12,871 bases of DNA from Acidocella sp. (GTDB lineage: Bacteria; Pseudomonadota; Alphaproteobacteria; Acetobacterales; Acetobacteraceae): assembly GCA_029077775.1 (NCBI GenBank), contig JAQNCU010000041.1, forward strand, positions 1 to 12,871, read 5' to 3'. Under the pieces are notes generated by a model, which saw only the letters and a list, made by a program, of their open reading frames with translations, was not told the DNA's origin and did not search any database. The position numbers and the translations under genes were made by a program. Every line of letters begins with the position of its first letter. The stretch's first letter is position 1. Positions 1 through 8,090 of the stretch are shown here, one piece after another.

Positions 1-33
1 AGCAGAGACCCACCAGCACCGCGCCGATCCCAG

Positions 34-121
34 TGATCGCGATCACCGGAATGGATGATCGCAATCAAACGGAATCCATGATCGCGATCAAACGGAATCA
101 GTGATCGCGATCCACCGGAAC
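34..121. repeat. Four tandem 22-23 bp repeats, probable insertion sequence end
   Basis: Four units begin at 34, 56, 79 and 102. Each carries the palindrome TGATCGCGATCA (units 2 and 4 with one change) followed by a CGGAA tail, and they are separated by 3-nt variable linkers. The spacing is about two helical turns, which fits side-by-side binding of one protein. From memory, IS21-family elements of alphaproteobacteria carry arrays of this kind beside their ends, so an IS21-like terminus is the favoured reading. Plasmid iterons are the alternative. No transposase is visible. Only a 33-base open stretch precedes the array in the window. Confidence 0.6.
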
Positions 122-248
122 GCGCAAACATGTTAAAAAAATCGCGTTTTGTGAACATGACGCACGGACATGTCCACGAAAACGGGGCTTTGCGCACATG
201 ACGTCATAGGGTCACGGACCTGAGCCGCTCCCGAATGGTGGCCGTGAG
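122..248. other. Intergenic stretch between repeat array and hsdM, possible element boundary
   Basis: No gene is visible. The octamer ACATGACG occurs at 155-162 and again at 196-203, and the palindrome GACATGTC lies at 167-174. Read on the minus strand, the hsdM frame stays open for 15 codons past its stop before a second stop at about 205. An hsdS gene would be expected to start here on the minus strand, but none is seen. An insertion boundary probably lies within this stretch, though its exact end cannot be fixed. Confidence 0.35.
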
Positions 249-1751
<1,503 letters not shown>

Positions 1752-1782
1752 CGGTCTTCCTTGGCGATTCGAATGCGGGCAA

Positions 1783-1831
1783 CTCTATCTTGGGGACGGC
1801 TTCACTGTCCAACCCTCAGCCAAGGATAGAG
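1783..1831 (-). promoter_or_regulatory. Long imperfect inverted repeat between relaxase and hsdM
   Basis: CTCTATCTTGG at 1783-1793 pairs with CCAAGGATAGAG at 1820-1831 with a single bulged base, and GGAC (1794-1797) pairs with GTCC (1807-1810) inside. In minus-strand RNA this is a nested stem starting about 8 nt after the relaxase stop codon. No T-run follows, so it is not a classical terminator. It could be an attenuator, a processing or mRNA-stability element, or an operator for hsdM. Confidence 0.5.
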
Positions 1832-1838
1832 CTGCCGT

Positions 1839-4442
1839 TTACGCCTCCAACTCCACGTCGCGCTGCATTTCAGGCACCCGGCTTTCGAGGAGTGTCGCGC
1901 GCTCCTTGATCTCCACCCGCGCCCAGCCATTCGCCAACCGTGAAAGCCGGTCCGTTGGCGTTGGGGGCGCCGGTAAAGCGCTGCCCATGGCCCTGGCCTG
2001 CGTACGCAGCTCCCGGTCGATTTCCTTGCTGTCGATGACGATGTCCGTCCGCTCCCGCGCCCGGCTGGCCGCTACGTAAGCCTGGTTGGCCGAAAGCCCC
2101 GAGCTGCCGATCACGATGGCCCGGTCCACGGTCAGCCCCTGGGCGTTGTAGATTGTGGTCGCATAGGCATGGCCCAGCCGTGCCCGCCCTTTGGCATCCG
2201 CCAGCTCTGCTGTGGAGAACGTCACCGCTTCGCTGCCAATCGCCAGCGTCAACCGCGCCTGGCCATTCTGCCCCGCCTCAACCCGCGTCACGATGCCAGT
2301 GGTGCCATTCACCACACCCAAGTCTTTGTTGCGGGTGGTGATCTCCAGCCGGTCGCCCTTCGCAACAGCCAGATCATAGGTTCCACCAGAACGGTCCACC
2401 GCCCGGACGATGACATCATCCCCTCGCACCTGGCCGCTCTGCCGCAATTCGGCGCGCATCGCCGCGTTCAAGGCCCGGACATCAGCGTTCGACTTGGCCA
2501 GCACCACCACGCTCTGTCCCGGATGGTTCTGCCGGTGGCCGCGCCATAGTTGCAACGCCCTGTTGATAACGGCTTTCTGGCCCCCCGCCCAATGCAGGCA
2601 GCCGTGCTCGTCAAAGGCGCGCAAGGCGGGTTCCGCCTCCCCCCTTGCCAACTGGCTGACCGCAGTCCTGGCCCACGCCTCCTTCTGCCGGCGGTTGGTG
2701 TCCACCCGCGCAGCATTGACCTGCTCAGCAACAATCGCCAGCCCGGACCCGGCGCCGATCGCCTGCAACTGCCGCTGGTCGCCGGCCAAAATCACCTTGC
2801 TCCCGCCCGCCTGGGCGGCGGTCAGCACCGCGTGCATCTGGCGCGTGGAGAGTAACCCGGCCTCATCAACAATCAGCACGGTCTTCCGGGTGAACACCTC
2901 CTGCCCGTCCCGCTGTTTGGCCAGCCATGAATCCAGCGCCCGGCTCTCAAAACCGCACTCCTCGCCAAGCTGCTGCGCCGCTCGCCAGGCAATGGCGGAG
3001 CCAATCACCTCGTAACCGGCCTGCTGGTAAGCCTGGGCAATCACCGACAAGGTTGTCGTCTTGCCGCTGCCCGCCGCGCCCTCGACAAGGGCCAGCCTGC
3101 CAGTGCCGCAGGCATGGTCATAGGCGGCGCGCTGCTCCTCGCTCAGTGCCGCCATACCAGCCCCGTTCATCGCGCCCCTGGCGGAAGGAACGGGACCAAA
3201 ATAGCCGCCGCTCAGCTCCCGCGCCGTTTGTGCCAAACGCTGCTCCAGGGCCACCATCTCCTTGGTGGAGTAGGCGGGCTGGCCAAGCGCATCCGGGTCA
3301 AGCGGCACAAGCCCGGCGTCATCCAGAACCGCCTGCACGCGCCCCGCGATCACCGCCTCCATCTCACTCCCGGCAACAGCCGTCCCCACCAAATCGGCGG
3401 CCACCGCCGCCACGATGTCCGGACGCCGGAATACCGCCTTGGTTTCGGTCAAGCGGGCGAGGATGTCGGCTGGGCTGGCTGTCGACCGTTCCGGCTTCGC
3501 CGCCTTCATCCCCGGCAATGGCACCTCAAACCCCAGCTCTACGGCCCGTGCGCGCCAGTCTTCGTGCCTGTCTGCCCCAGGTGCCGCGGATTTTGACTTG
3601 CGGCCCGCCTTGGTCACGGATGCCGCCAGGGCGGGCGCCTCCGCTGTCGCCAGTCCGCGCTCGCGTAGCGCCGCCACGATGCCCTGGCGCCGCCCGCTGA
3701 ACGCCTCGCGGACGGATTTGGTCATGCCGACGATCTCGAACAGGCCCTTTTCGTCAGTCCGTTCGATGCCGTAGCCCAGCTCCTGCAGCCGCGCCGCCAA
3801 CTCGACCCGGTACACCGCCCCGGCGGCCATTTTCCAGCGGAACAACTGCCGGCCATCGAGACTCCCGCAACTGCCATCGGCCCGCTGCGCCCAATTGAAA
3901 ATTACCGCGTGGCTGTGGAGTTGCGGATCGGCTTCGAGCGTTTTTCCGCCCGTCTCACCACCTTCGCGCTCGGTTGGCCGCGCCTCGCCATGCTGGAAGA
4001 TCGCGCCGGTGAGTTGCACCGCCTCCAACATGGCCCCGCCTTTGCCTCGGCGGCTGAACGCCGCGCTCTCGTTCACAACACCCAACGCCGCCCGCACGGC
4101 GGCATCATGCGCCGCTTCGATGGCCTGGCGCTGTTCTGTCTCCCCAAGCCCCCACACAACGGAAACCGATTTGGGCGCCGAGAAGGTCAGATCATATCCG
4201 GCCACCCGGTCCGCGTGGCTGCCATCGGCGTTCTGGGCGAGCTTGTGGCCTGCGGCGTCCAGCCCAGCGTGCAGCCGCTCAAACGTGGCGTCATCGATCT
4301 CGGCGCCATCAACGACTCCCGCCCCCGCCGTGGCAGACGGCGCAAACCACCTTCCCACCGGCTCCTGACCGCCGGTATAGTACCGGGATTGTTCGCTGAT
4401 ATAATAAGAGGCAGCCGTGCCAGCCGAAATAGTGCAGACCAT
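1839..4442 (-). CDS. mobF: MobF-family conjugative relaxase-helicase (TrwC/TraI type)
   Basis: This 867-residue protein nicks one DNA strand at oriT, stays joined to its 5' end and unwinds it for transfer. The N-terminal relaxase domain has the twin-tyrosine signature AASYY at 10-14 and YY at 21-22, matching Y18 and Y26 of TrwC. The metal-binding histidines are H151, H176 and H178 (LHSH). The usual gap between the first and second histidine is enlarged by about 14 Gly/Glu-rich residues. The C-terminal RecD-like helicase has Walker A GAAGSGKT at 455-462, Walker B VDEAG with D526, a GDQRQL motif and the C-terminal VAASRARERT motif. ATG at 4442 is chosen over an upstream in-frame TTG at 4460 because it gives the family-typical MVCTISAG start and a GGAG ribosome site 7 nt away. 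The oriT candidate lies just upstream, and hsdM follows on the same strand. All the signature residues for nicking and helicase activity are present. Confidence 0.95.
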   Translation of the reverse strand: MVCTISAGTAASYYISEQSRYYTGGQEPVGRWFAPSATAGAGVVDGAEIDDATFERLHAGLDAAGHKLAQNADGSHADRVAGYDLTFSAPKSVSVVWGLGETEQRQAIEAAHDAAVRAALGVVNESAAFSRRGKGGAMLEAVQLTGAIFQHGEARPTEREGGETGGKTLEADPQLHSHAVIFNWAQRADGSCGSLDGRQLFRWKMAAGAVYRVELAARLQELGYGIERTDEKGLFEIVGMTKSVREAFSGRRQGIVAALRERGLATAEAPALAASVTKAGRKSKSAAPGADRHEDWRARAVELGFEVPLPGMKAAKPERSTASPADILARLTETKAVFRRPDIVAAVAADLVGTAVAGSEMEAVIAGRVQAVLDDAGLVPLDPDALGQPAYSTKEMVALEQRLAQTARELSGGYFGPVPSARGAMNGAGMAALSEEQRAAYDHACGTGRLALVEGAAGSGKTTTLSVIAQAYQQAGYEVIGSAIAWRAAQQLGEECGFESRALDSWLAKQRDGQEVFTRKTVLIVDEAGLLSTRQMHAVLTAAQAGGSKVILAGDQRQLQAIGAGSGLAIVAEQVNAARVDTNRRQKEAWARTAVSQLARGEAEPALRAFDEHGCLHWAGGQKAVINRALQLWRGHRQNHPGQSVVVLAKSNADVRALNAAMRAELRQSGQVRGDDVIVRAVDRSGGTYDLAVAKGDRLEITTRNKDLGVVNGTTGIVTRVEAGQNGQARLTLAIGSEAVTFSTAELADAKGRARLGHAYATTIYNAQGLTVDRAIVIGSSGLSANQAYVAASRARERTDIVIDSKEIDRELRTQARAMGSALPAPPTPTDRLSRLANGWARVEIKERATLLESRVPEMQRDVELEA

Positions 4443-4447
4443 GGGGG

Positions 4448-4470
4448 GGACTCCAAACAAAAAGGAGTCC
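4448..4470 (-). promoter_or_regulatory. Hairpin sequestering the relaxase ribosome binding site
   Basis: In the relaxase mRNA, GGACTCC (4470-4464) and GGAGTCC (4454-4448) are perfect 7-bp complements around a 9-nt T-rich loop. The second arm contains the GGAG ribosome site of the ATG at 4442. Folding would hide the site and lower relaxase translation. A further CCC/GGG pairing beyond two mismatches can extend the stem. The function is inferred. Confidence 0.55.
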
Positions 4471-4560
4471 TTCCCTATGTCCCCCGCGCCCAGAAAAAAT
4501 GGACATTAATTCCGAGTTTTCGGATTTTTAGGCCTACCCGGCGCCATCTGCCTGCCCCCG

Positions 4561-4582
4561 GCACCAGAGGTGCACAGGTGTG
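4561..4582 (+). other. Candidate oriT: relaxase hairpin and nic site
   Basis: GCACC (4561-4565), loop AGA and GGTGC (4569-4573) form a perfect hairpin. It is followed by ACAGGTGT and then GG, with the proposed nick after T4581. The hairpin arms equal the core of the R388 IR2 hairpin bound by TrwC (arms GCACC/GGTGC), and the 8-nt distance to the nick equals that in R388. The nick sequence itself, GGTGT/GG, is the type used by F TraI. A relaxase of the matching family lies immediately beside it. Transfer would lead rightward and bring the relaxase gene in last, as in R388. Confidence 0.55.
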
Positions 4583-4594
4583 GAGATAACATTT

Positions 4595-4635
4595 TACAAC
4601 ACTATATAATGCTGGATTTTGTTGTACATTGTTGT
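4595..4635 (+). promoter_or_regulatory. Promoter with flanking inverted repeat, likely autoregulated
   Basis: A perfect TATAAT lies at 4605-4610, about 42 nt before the ATG at 4652, although the -35 box is weak. TACAAC at 4595-4600 and GTTGTA at 4621-4626 form a 6-bp inverted repeat around it, and GTTGT recurs at 4631-4635, one helical turn later. On the minus strand, TGTACA and TATAGT at 16-nt spacing overlap the same bases and could drive the relaxase. Shared operators for divergent promoters at oriT are usual for relaxosome accessory proteins. Confidence 0.45.
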
Positions 4636-4651
4636 CTATCCTATATCCCTC

Positions 4652-5131
4652 ATGACGATAAAACCCGATGCAGCCCTCGCTGCGGCCAAATCGATCGCTG
4701 CCCAAGTCGCCACGGAAGACGGACGTACCCCCTTAGAACGGGTGTTGGCCCGTCACTGGCCCATGATCGCTGCATGGCGTGAAGCGGGCTGGACATGGCG
4801 CCAGATTGCCTCTCTCCTGACACGGGGCGGGGTGCGACTCAGAAACGGCGATCCGCTCACGGATCGGTACCTTGCTGCCGTTGCTAGCCGGGTTAATCGG
4901 CTCCTGCCGGACACAGCGGTTCAGCACAGCGCCATTCTGACCGGTCAAACCGCTAAAATGGACGGCTCAAGGGCAGCAAATACTTCCCTCAGGGGAGCAT
5001 CCGTCAAGAAAACGTTAGCCTCTGAACCGGCAAAGCCGCTGGATGGGGCGCCTCTCTCGGTTGGCGGGAATCGCAGAGAAGAAATCCGTGAACGTATGGA
5101 AAGGGCGGCAAAATCCCGCTCTGGAAACTAA
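4652..5131 (+). CDS. Small helix-turn-helix-like protein, putative relaxosome accessory or regulator
   Basis: This 159-residue basic protein is not assigned to a named family. Residues 36-60 (WPMIAAWREAGWTWRQIASLL) have the pattern of a helix-turn-helix, with a conserved-looking WRQIA recognition segment of the kind seen in transposase- and resolvase-type DNA-binding domains. A second predicted helix follows at about 73-92. The C-terminal half is polar and probably disordered. ATG at 4652 is chosen over an upstream TTG at 4619, which would overlap the promoter repeats. It is divergent from the relaxase and first to the right of the proposed oriT, the place taken by stbA or trwA in R388-type plasmids. 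By position it probably binds the oriT region and represses the divergent promoters. The HTH is my reading of the sequence; the role is inference. Confidence 0.75.
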   Translation: MTIKPDAALAAAKSIAAQVATEDGRTPLERVLARHWPMIAAWREAGWTWRQIASLLTRGGVRLRNGDPLTDRYLAAVASRVNRLLPDTAVQHSAILTGQTAKMDGSRAANTSLRGASVKKTLASEPAKPLDGAPLSVGGNRREEIRERMERAAKSRSGN

Positions 5132-5187
5132 GTGTTAATCTTTGACGGGGACAGCCTTTTCATGCCTGCCGCGAAAACCAGCCGCAT

Positions 5188-5209
5188 GGAGAAAATCCGA
5201 ATAGATGTC
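5188..5209 (+). promoter_or_regulatory. Shared motif site 1, upstream of the AT-hook gene
   Basis: TGGAGAAAATCCGAAT at 5188-5203 runs into GAATAGATGTC at 5199-5209. Both parts recur in the next AT-rich intergenic region. The 11-mer GAATAGATGTC is repeated exactly at 6519-6529. The first part is repeated inverted, with one base missing, at 6542-6556. A TTGACT -35-like hexamer at 5217-5222 follows, but no good -10 box is seen. It is probably an operator. Confidence 0.5.
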
Positions 5210-5271
5210 ACTTCTCTTGACTCTGGCTGATGCATACGATCTGGCCCCACACTTAACTCACGAGGACCGAT

Positions 5272-6381
5272 ATGGCTTCCGACGCTTCAACCACTTCTCT
5301 CCCCGTAGTTCACGATAGCCTCCGATTCACGGATAGTAATGGCAAAGAATTTGTCCTGGTCTCGATTCCGAATATAGAGCATGACCATTCTGGTCATCCT
5401 GACGACCGTGGCATTATGACCAAACTCCGGATAGCTTTGCTAGCCGAATCCTATTTGGCGATTGAAGCGCTCTGTGGGTTCGATGTGCGCGCATTGCTGT
5501 CCGAAAAATATGACGCTGAACAATTGCCTAATCGGGATGATCGTAGTGCCACTCAGCGTCGCCAGGACGCAGAAGACTTGGTCGAAGCAGAGCATAAACA
5601 GGCTAAACAATATTTCAAATCTCTGTGCAACGTCGATGTTGGTTATGATATCTCATATATCTGCAGGCATGGGGCCGAAGCGGTTAAAAAGCACTACGGC
5701 AAAGATAAAACCCCAAATCTCAACAAATTTATGCGTCAAGAAAACCGTCAATATGCACGGGATGCCCTGCCAGATGCAAGCGATGAAAAGCTCGCTAATA
5801 TTCGGCTGGATGTAATCACCGCTTTGCTAACGGGCTGGGCCAAGTGGGAGGAGATGCTTTTTGCAAAACAACAAACGGAAGAGAACACAAAAAATAAAAA
5901 GCGCGGGCGCCCCTCAAAGAATCCTTCTACACAAAATTTCAAGCCGATCTCAGCCTTCACCTATTCTTTGAAGGTTGATTGCGATGATGGCGAGCAATTA
6001 CACCTCATCGCTGCCCATAGCGGTGTCAATCCAGTTAATCTATGGACGAATGCAAAGGAATGCAAAGAAGTTTTTGATTATCAAATCATATTCGGGAAAT
6101 ATGCACGGGGCATTTTGTGGAGCAGTGAAGAGATTGCTTTCTTTGATAGGAAAGTTGCTCGATTCATGCTTGGGCGAAAGATGCCGCAAACATGGCAAGA
6201 GGATGCCGTATGCCGCCTGATTGGGTGGCAGTTAGACAAATGGGACAATACCGCGAAACGAAAAGGGCGAAGGACCGTATTTACCGATCCAGCCGCCGTT
6301 GAAGATTTTCGGTTGGGGGCAAACCTTGCTTACCACAATGGGGAATTCATAATCGATATGTCGCCTCTCCTCCAGGGTTAA
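5272..6381 (+). CDS. Unknown protein with an AT-hook motif
   Basis: I do not recognise a family for this 369-residue protein. The start is supported by GAGGA 6 nt upstream of the ATG. Its clearest motif is KKRGRPSK at residues 209-216, a canonical AT-hook core (RGRP) for binding the minor groove of A+T-rich DNA. The region before it is charged and largely helical (about 60-200). The region after it has a mixed helix/strand character with many aromatic residues (W245, W287 and others). No membrane segment or signal peptide is seen. Base composition and codon use are more A+T-rich than in the relaxase or recombinase, which suggests a separate origin. A strong terminator closes the gene at 6415-6458. 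By position, between oriT and a ParA-like gene, it could be a segregation, replication or regulatory DNA-binding protein; none of these is shown by sequence. Confidence 0.85.
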   Translation: MASDASTTSLPVVHDSLRFTDSNGKEFVLVSIPNIEHDHSGHPDDRGIMTKLRIALLAESYLAIEALCGFDVRALLSEKYDAEQLPNRDDRSATQRRQDAEDLVEAEHKQAKQYFKSLCNVDVGYDISYICRHGAEAVKKHYGKDKTPNLNKFMRQENRQYARDALPDASDEKLANIRLDVITALLTGWAKWEEMLFAKQQTEENTKNKKRGRPSKNPSTQNFKPISAFTYSLKVDCDDGEQLHLIAAHSGVNPVNLWTNAKECKEVFDYQIIFGKYARGILWSSEEIAFFDRKVARFMLGRKMPQTWQEDAVCRLIGWQLDKWDNTAKRKGRRTVFTDPAAVEDFRLGANLAYHNGEFIIDMSPLLQG

Positions 6382-6414
6382 TCGGATACGCCTCTTCTCG
6401 CTGAAGGACACGGC

Positions 6415-6458
6415 AATTCGGCCATACGTGCAGAGAGCATGTATGGCCGAATTTGTTT
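6415..6458 (+). terminator. Rho-independent terminator after the AT-hook gene
   Basis: AATTCGGCCATAC (6415-6427) and GTATGGCCGAATT (6441-6453) are perfect 13-bp complements. The stem continues inward through a G-U pair and TGC/GCA to an AGAGA loop. The sequence TTTGTTTT follows on the plus strand. It lies about 35 nt after the stop codon and separates the AT-hook gene from the ParA-coupling operon. Confidence 0.9.
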
Positions 6459-6518
6459 TGCATCGAACCATCGAATCTGGATAACCGTAGAGCGGCGGTT
6501 AGTTGCATCATTTATTCA

Positions 6519-6556
6519 GAATAGATGTCCATTCCCAAAAGATTCGATTTTCTCCA
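6519..6556 (+). promoter_or_regulatory. Shared motif site 2, upstream of the ParA-like operon
   Basis: GAATAGATGTC at 6519-6529 is an exact copy of 5199-5209. ATTCGATTTTCTCCA at 6542-6556 is the reverse complement of 5188-5203 with one base deleted. The two parts overlap at site 1 but are 12 bp apart and opposed here. The site lies 50-90 nt before the ATG at 6607. Shared binding by one regulator, perhaps a product of the neighbouring DNA-binding genes, is the simplest reading. Confidence 0.5.
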
Positions 6557-6606
6557 AATGGCCCTTCCGGACGCCAAACCAGGCTGCCGCATTGAAAGAG
6601 GGCCTT

Positions 6607-7449
6607 ATGGTAAACATGCTTCAGCAGAAGAGGGGTAATGTCAATTGTCCCCGTATCATCTTCACGGCAAAATCAAAGGGCGGTGTCGGAGCATCAACAC
6701 TAGCGCTTTGTGTCGCGGATCAATACGATCTTGCCGAGCATCCGCTTCGCATCTTCCAGGTCGATAATCAGGCCCGCCTGTCAAAATCTCTGGGCCGAAG
6801 CATCATTTCGATCAATATCGCCTTTGGTGATGCGAGACGTGATCCGTCTATGCTGATCCGCGCGTTTGATCCCTTTGCCGTTCAAATTGAAGACATGCGG
6901 ATGTCGACGGAATCTGCTCTGATCGACTTTGGGCCAACTGAGACAACCCGCTTTCTGGAGTGGGCAAGGCTGGCCGAATTCGATGATGACCTTGTTGCAT
7001 TTAACCTGCCAGGCATTGTCTTCGTCCCGGCCGTAGCCGAGCCCGAGGCGATCAGAGCGGCGGCTAAAACCCTTGCTGAATTTGAGCAGTCTCTTCCATC
7101 TGTCCAGCGTGTGTTCGTCCGCAATGAACGAGATGGCGAGTTCGAACGCTTGCACCCTGCCTCTGAGGCGGCTCGGGCTTTCAGGGAAGAATTGTTGCCG
7201 CTCCTATCATCGGTGGCTGAACTTCGGATGCCCGCCATCGAGGCGGGATCATGGCGATGGTTTGAAGCTGCGTGCCTGCGCTTCACCGATACAATTGCTC
7301 TTACGACCGAAGAGGTCATGGCAGTGACGGGGCTGAGCCGTTCCGAATCAAAAATCGTTCGTGGCGATGTCGCTGCGTGGCTGCGAGCCATGGAGGATGA
7401 GCTTCATCCGTTATTCCCCTTCATGGGCGAGGGGAACAATCGTGAGTAA
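6607..7449 (+). CDS. ParA/MinD-like ATPase with an altered P-loop (StbB/TraL-like)
   Basis: This 280-residue protein belongs to the ParA/MinD superfamily. Its P-loop at residues 28-35 reads KGGVGAST. The deviant first lysine is kept, but the usual phosphate-binding lysine (GKS/T) is alanine. This substitution is seen in TadZ/CpaE-type members and may weaken ATP hydrolysis. The switch region is ALIDFGPTETTRFLEW at about 99-114, followed by the strand GIVFVPAVAEP. The longer reading from 6439 is rejected because it would run through the terminator arm and the operator-like motif. ATG at 6607 has a GAGGG site in front of it. It is the first gene of an operon with the LysM-like membrane protein (8-nt overlap) and the coupling protein. 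In R388, StbB holds a comparable place and couples plasmid positioning to transfer. The family is fairly sure; the role is inferred from the neighbours. Confidence 0.85.
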   Translation: MVNMLQQKRGNVNCPRIIFTAKSKGGVGASTLALCVADQYDLAEHPLRIFQVDNQARLSKSLGRSIISINIAFGDARRDPSMLIRAFDPFAVQIEDMRMSTESALIDFGPTETTRFLEWARLAEFDDDLVAFNLPGIVFVPAVAEPEAIRAAAKTLAEFEQSLPSVQRVFVRNERDGEFERLHPASEAARAFREELLPLLSSVAELRMPAIEAGSWRWFEAACLRFTDTIALTTEEVMAVTGLSRSESKIVRGDVAAWLRAMEDELHPLFPFMGEGNNRE

Positions 7450-8080
7450 GGCAATTCATTTTCAGTCTGCCCTTGTTTCCGCATTGGCGGACCGTGACGC
7501 CGCCCGCGACGAAATCTTCGTCTGGCTGCGGGGCTTGGCACCAGAAGAGCGTGCCCAGGTTCCGCCGGAGAAATTTTCTCGCCTGACATCGGAACAATTC
7601 GCCACGCTCCTGGGGCGCGCCATGCCTCAGAAGCCATCTGAAGCGGCAAATAGCAATTCCAAGCCAGCCTCCGATACCTCCAACTGGCGAAAGGGGCGGA
7701 GGGCTGGAGCGCATGGTACGGGCGCTACCAAAATTCGCTCGCCATTTCATCATGCTGTGAGGTTTGCATCCATCGTTGAATTATGCACGGGCCTGGCCGC
7801 AATCGCCATTGTGTACATGGCACCCTACGCCGCCCGTTTCGAACCTCCGCCCGTCCGGCAAGCCGCCGCCGCTACATGGCCGCAATGCTTCCGGCTGACG
7901 CCAAGCACGGATGGCTGCATCTATTATGTCGAATCCACACTGACTTGGCCTGACGCCGCGCAGATGCTCGGAATGCCTCTGCCTGTGCTCTTACACGCCA
8001 ACAACGCCAGCGGCACCTCGCCCCTGGCTCAAGGCTCCCCGATCATCGTCTGGCGCTTCCGCCGCCCACTCTCGAACTGA
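7442..8080 (+). CDS. Single-pass membrane protein with a LysM-like C-terminal segment
   Basis: This 212-residue protein starts at GTG 7442, inside the end of the ParA-like gene (8-nt overlap), with a GAGGGG ribosome site, so the two are probably translationally coupled. Residues 1-108 are cytosolic-looking and charged, with a Ser/Lys/Arg-rich linker. A hydrophobic segment at about 111-130 should cross the inner membrane. The periplasmic part has two cysteines (C149 and C159) that could form a disulfide. Residues 160-206 follow the LysM pattern: a YYVES strand, an alanine-rich helix ending LGMP, a second helix with LLHANN, then LAQGSPIIVWR. LysM domains bind N-acetylglucosamine chains of peptidoglycan, so the protein could anchor the ParA-like ATPase or the coupling protein to the cell wall. 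The LysM resemblance is by eye and the anchoring role is inferred. Confidence 0.8.
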   Translation: MSKAIHFQSALVSALADRDAARDEIFVWLRGLAPEERAQVPPEKFSRLTSEQFATLLGRAMPQKPSEAANSNSKPASDTSNWRKGRRAGAHGTGATKIRSPFHHAVRFASIVELCTGLAAIAIVYMAPYAARFEPPPVRQAAAATWPQCFRLTPSTDGCIYYVESTLTWPDAAQMLGMPLPVLLHANNASGTSPLAQGSPIIVWRFRRPLSN

Positions 8081-8090
8081 GGTTTTCCCA

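Noticed and set aside
34..121. CRISPR array
   Set aside because: The units are separated by only 3 nt, there are no spacers, and no cas genes are present.
2169..2549. Plus-strand open frames within 1654-4589
   Set aside because: All lie opposite the relaxase-helicase gene, whose domains are continuous, and encode Pro/Arg/Ser-rich products with no recognisable features.
4511..4529. Small terminator TCCGA-GTTT-TCGGA followed by T's on the plus strand
   Set aside because: The stem is only 5 bp and no plus-strand gene ends upstream, so a terminator role is not supported.
4632..4639. TTGTCTAT, resembling the R388 nic bases TTGTCT/AT
   Set aside because: No hairpin lies at the proper distance 5' of it; the 4561-4582 site has both hairpin and spacing. 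Kept as a second choice.
6439..6606. 56-codon N-terminal extension of the ParA-like protein
   Set aside because: It would start within the terminator stem and cover the shared operator motif; the ATG at 6607 has a better ribosome site and a normal length for the family.
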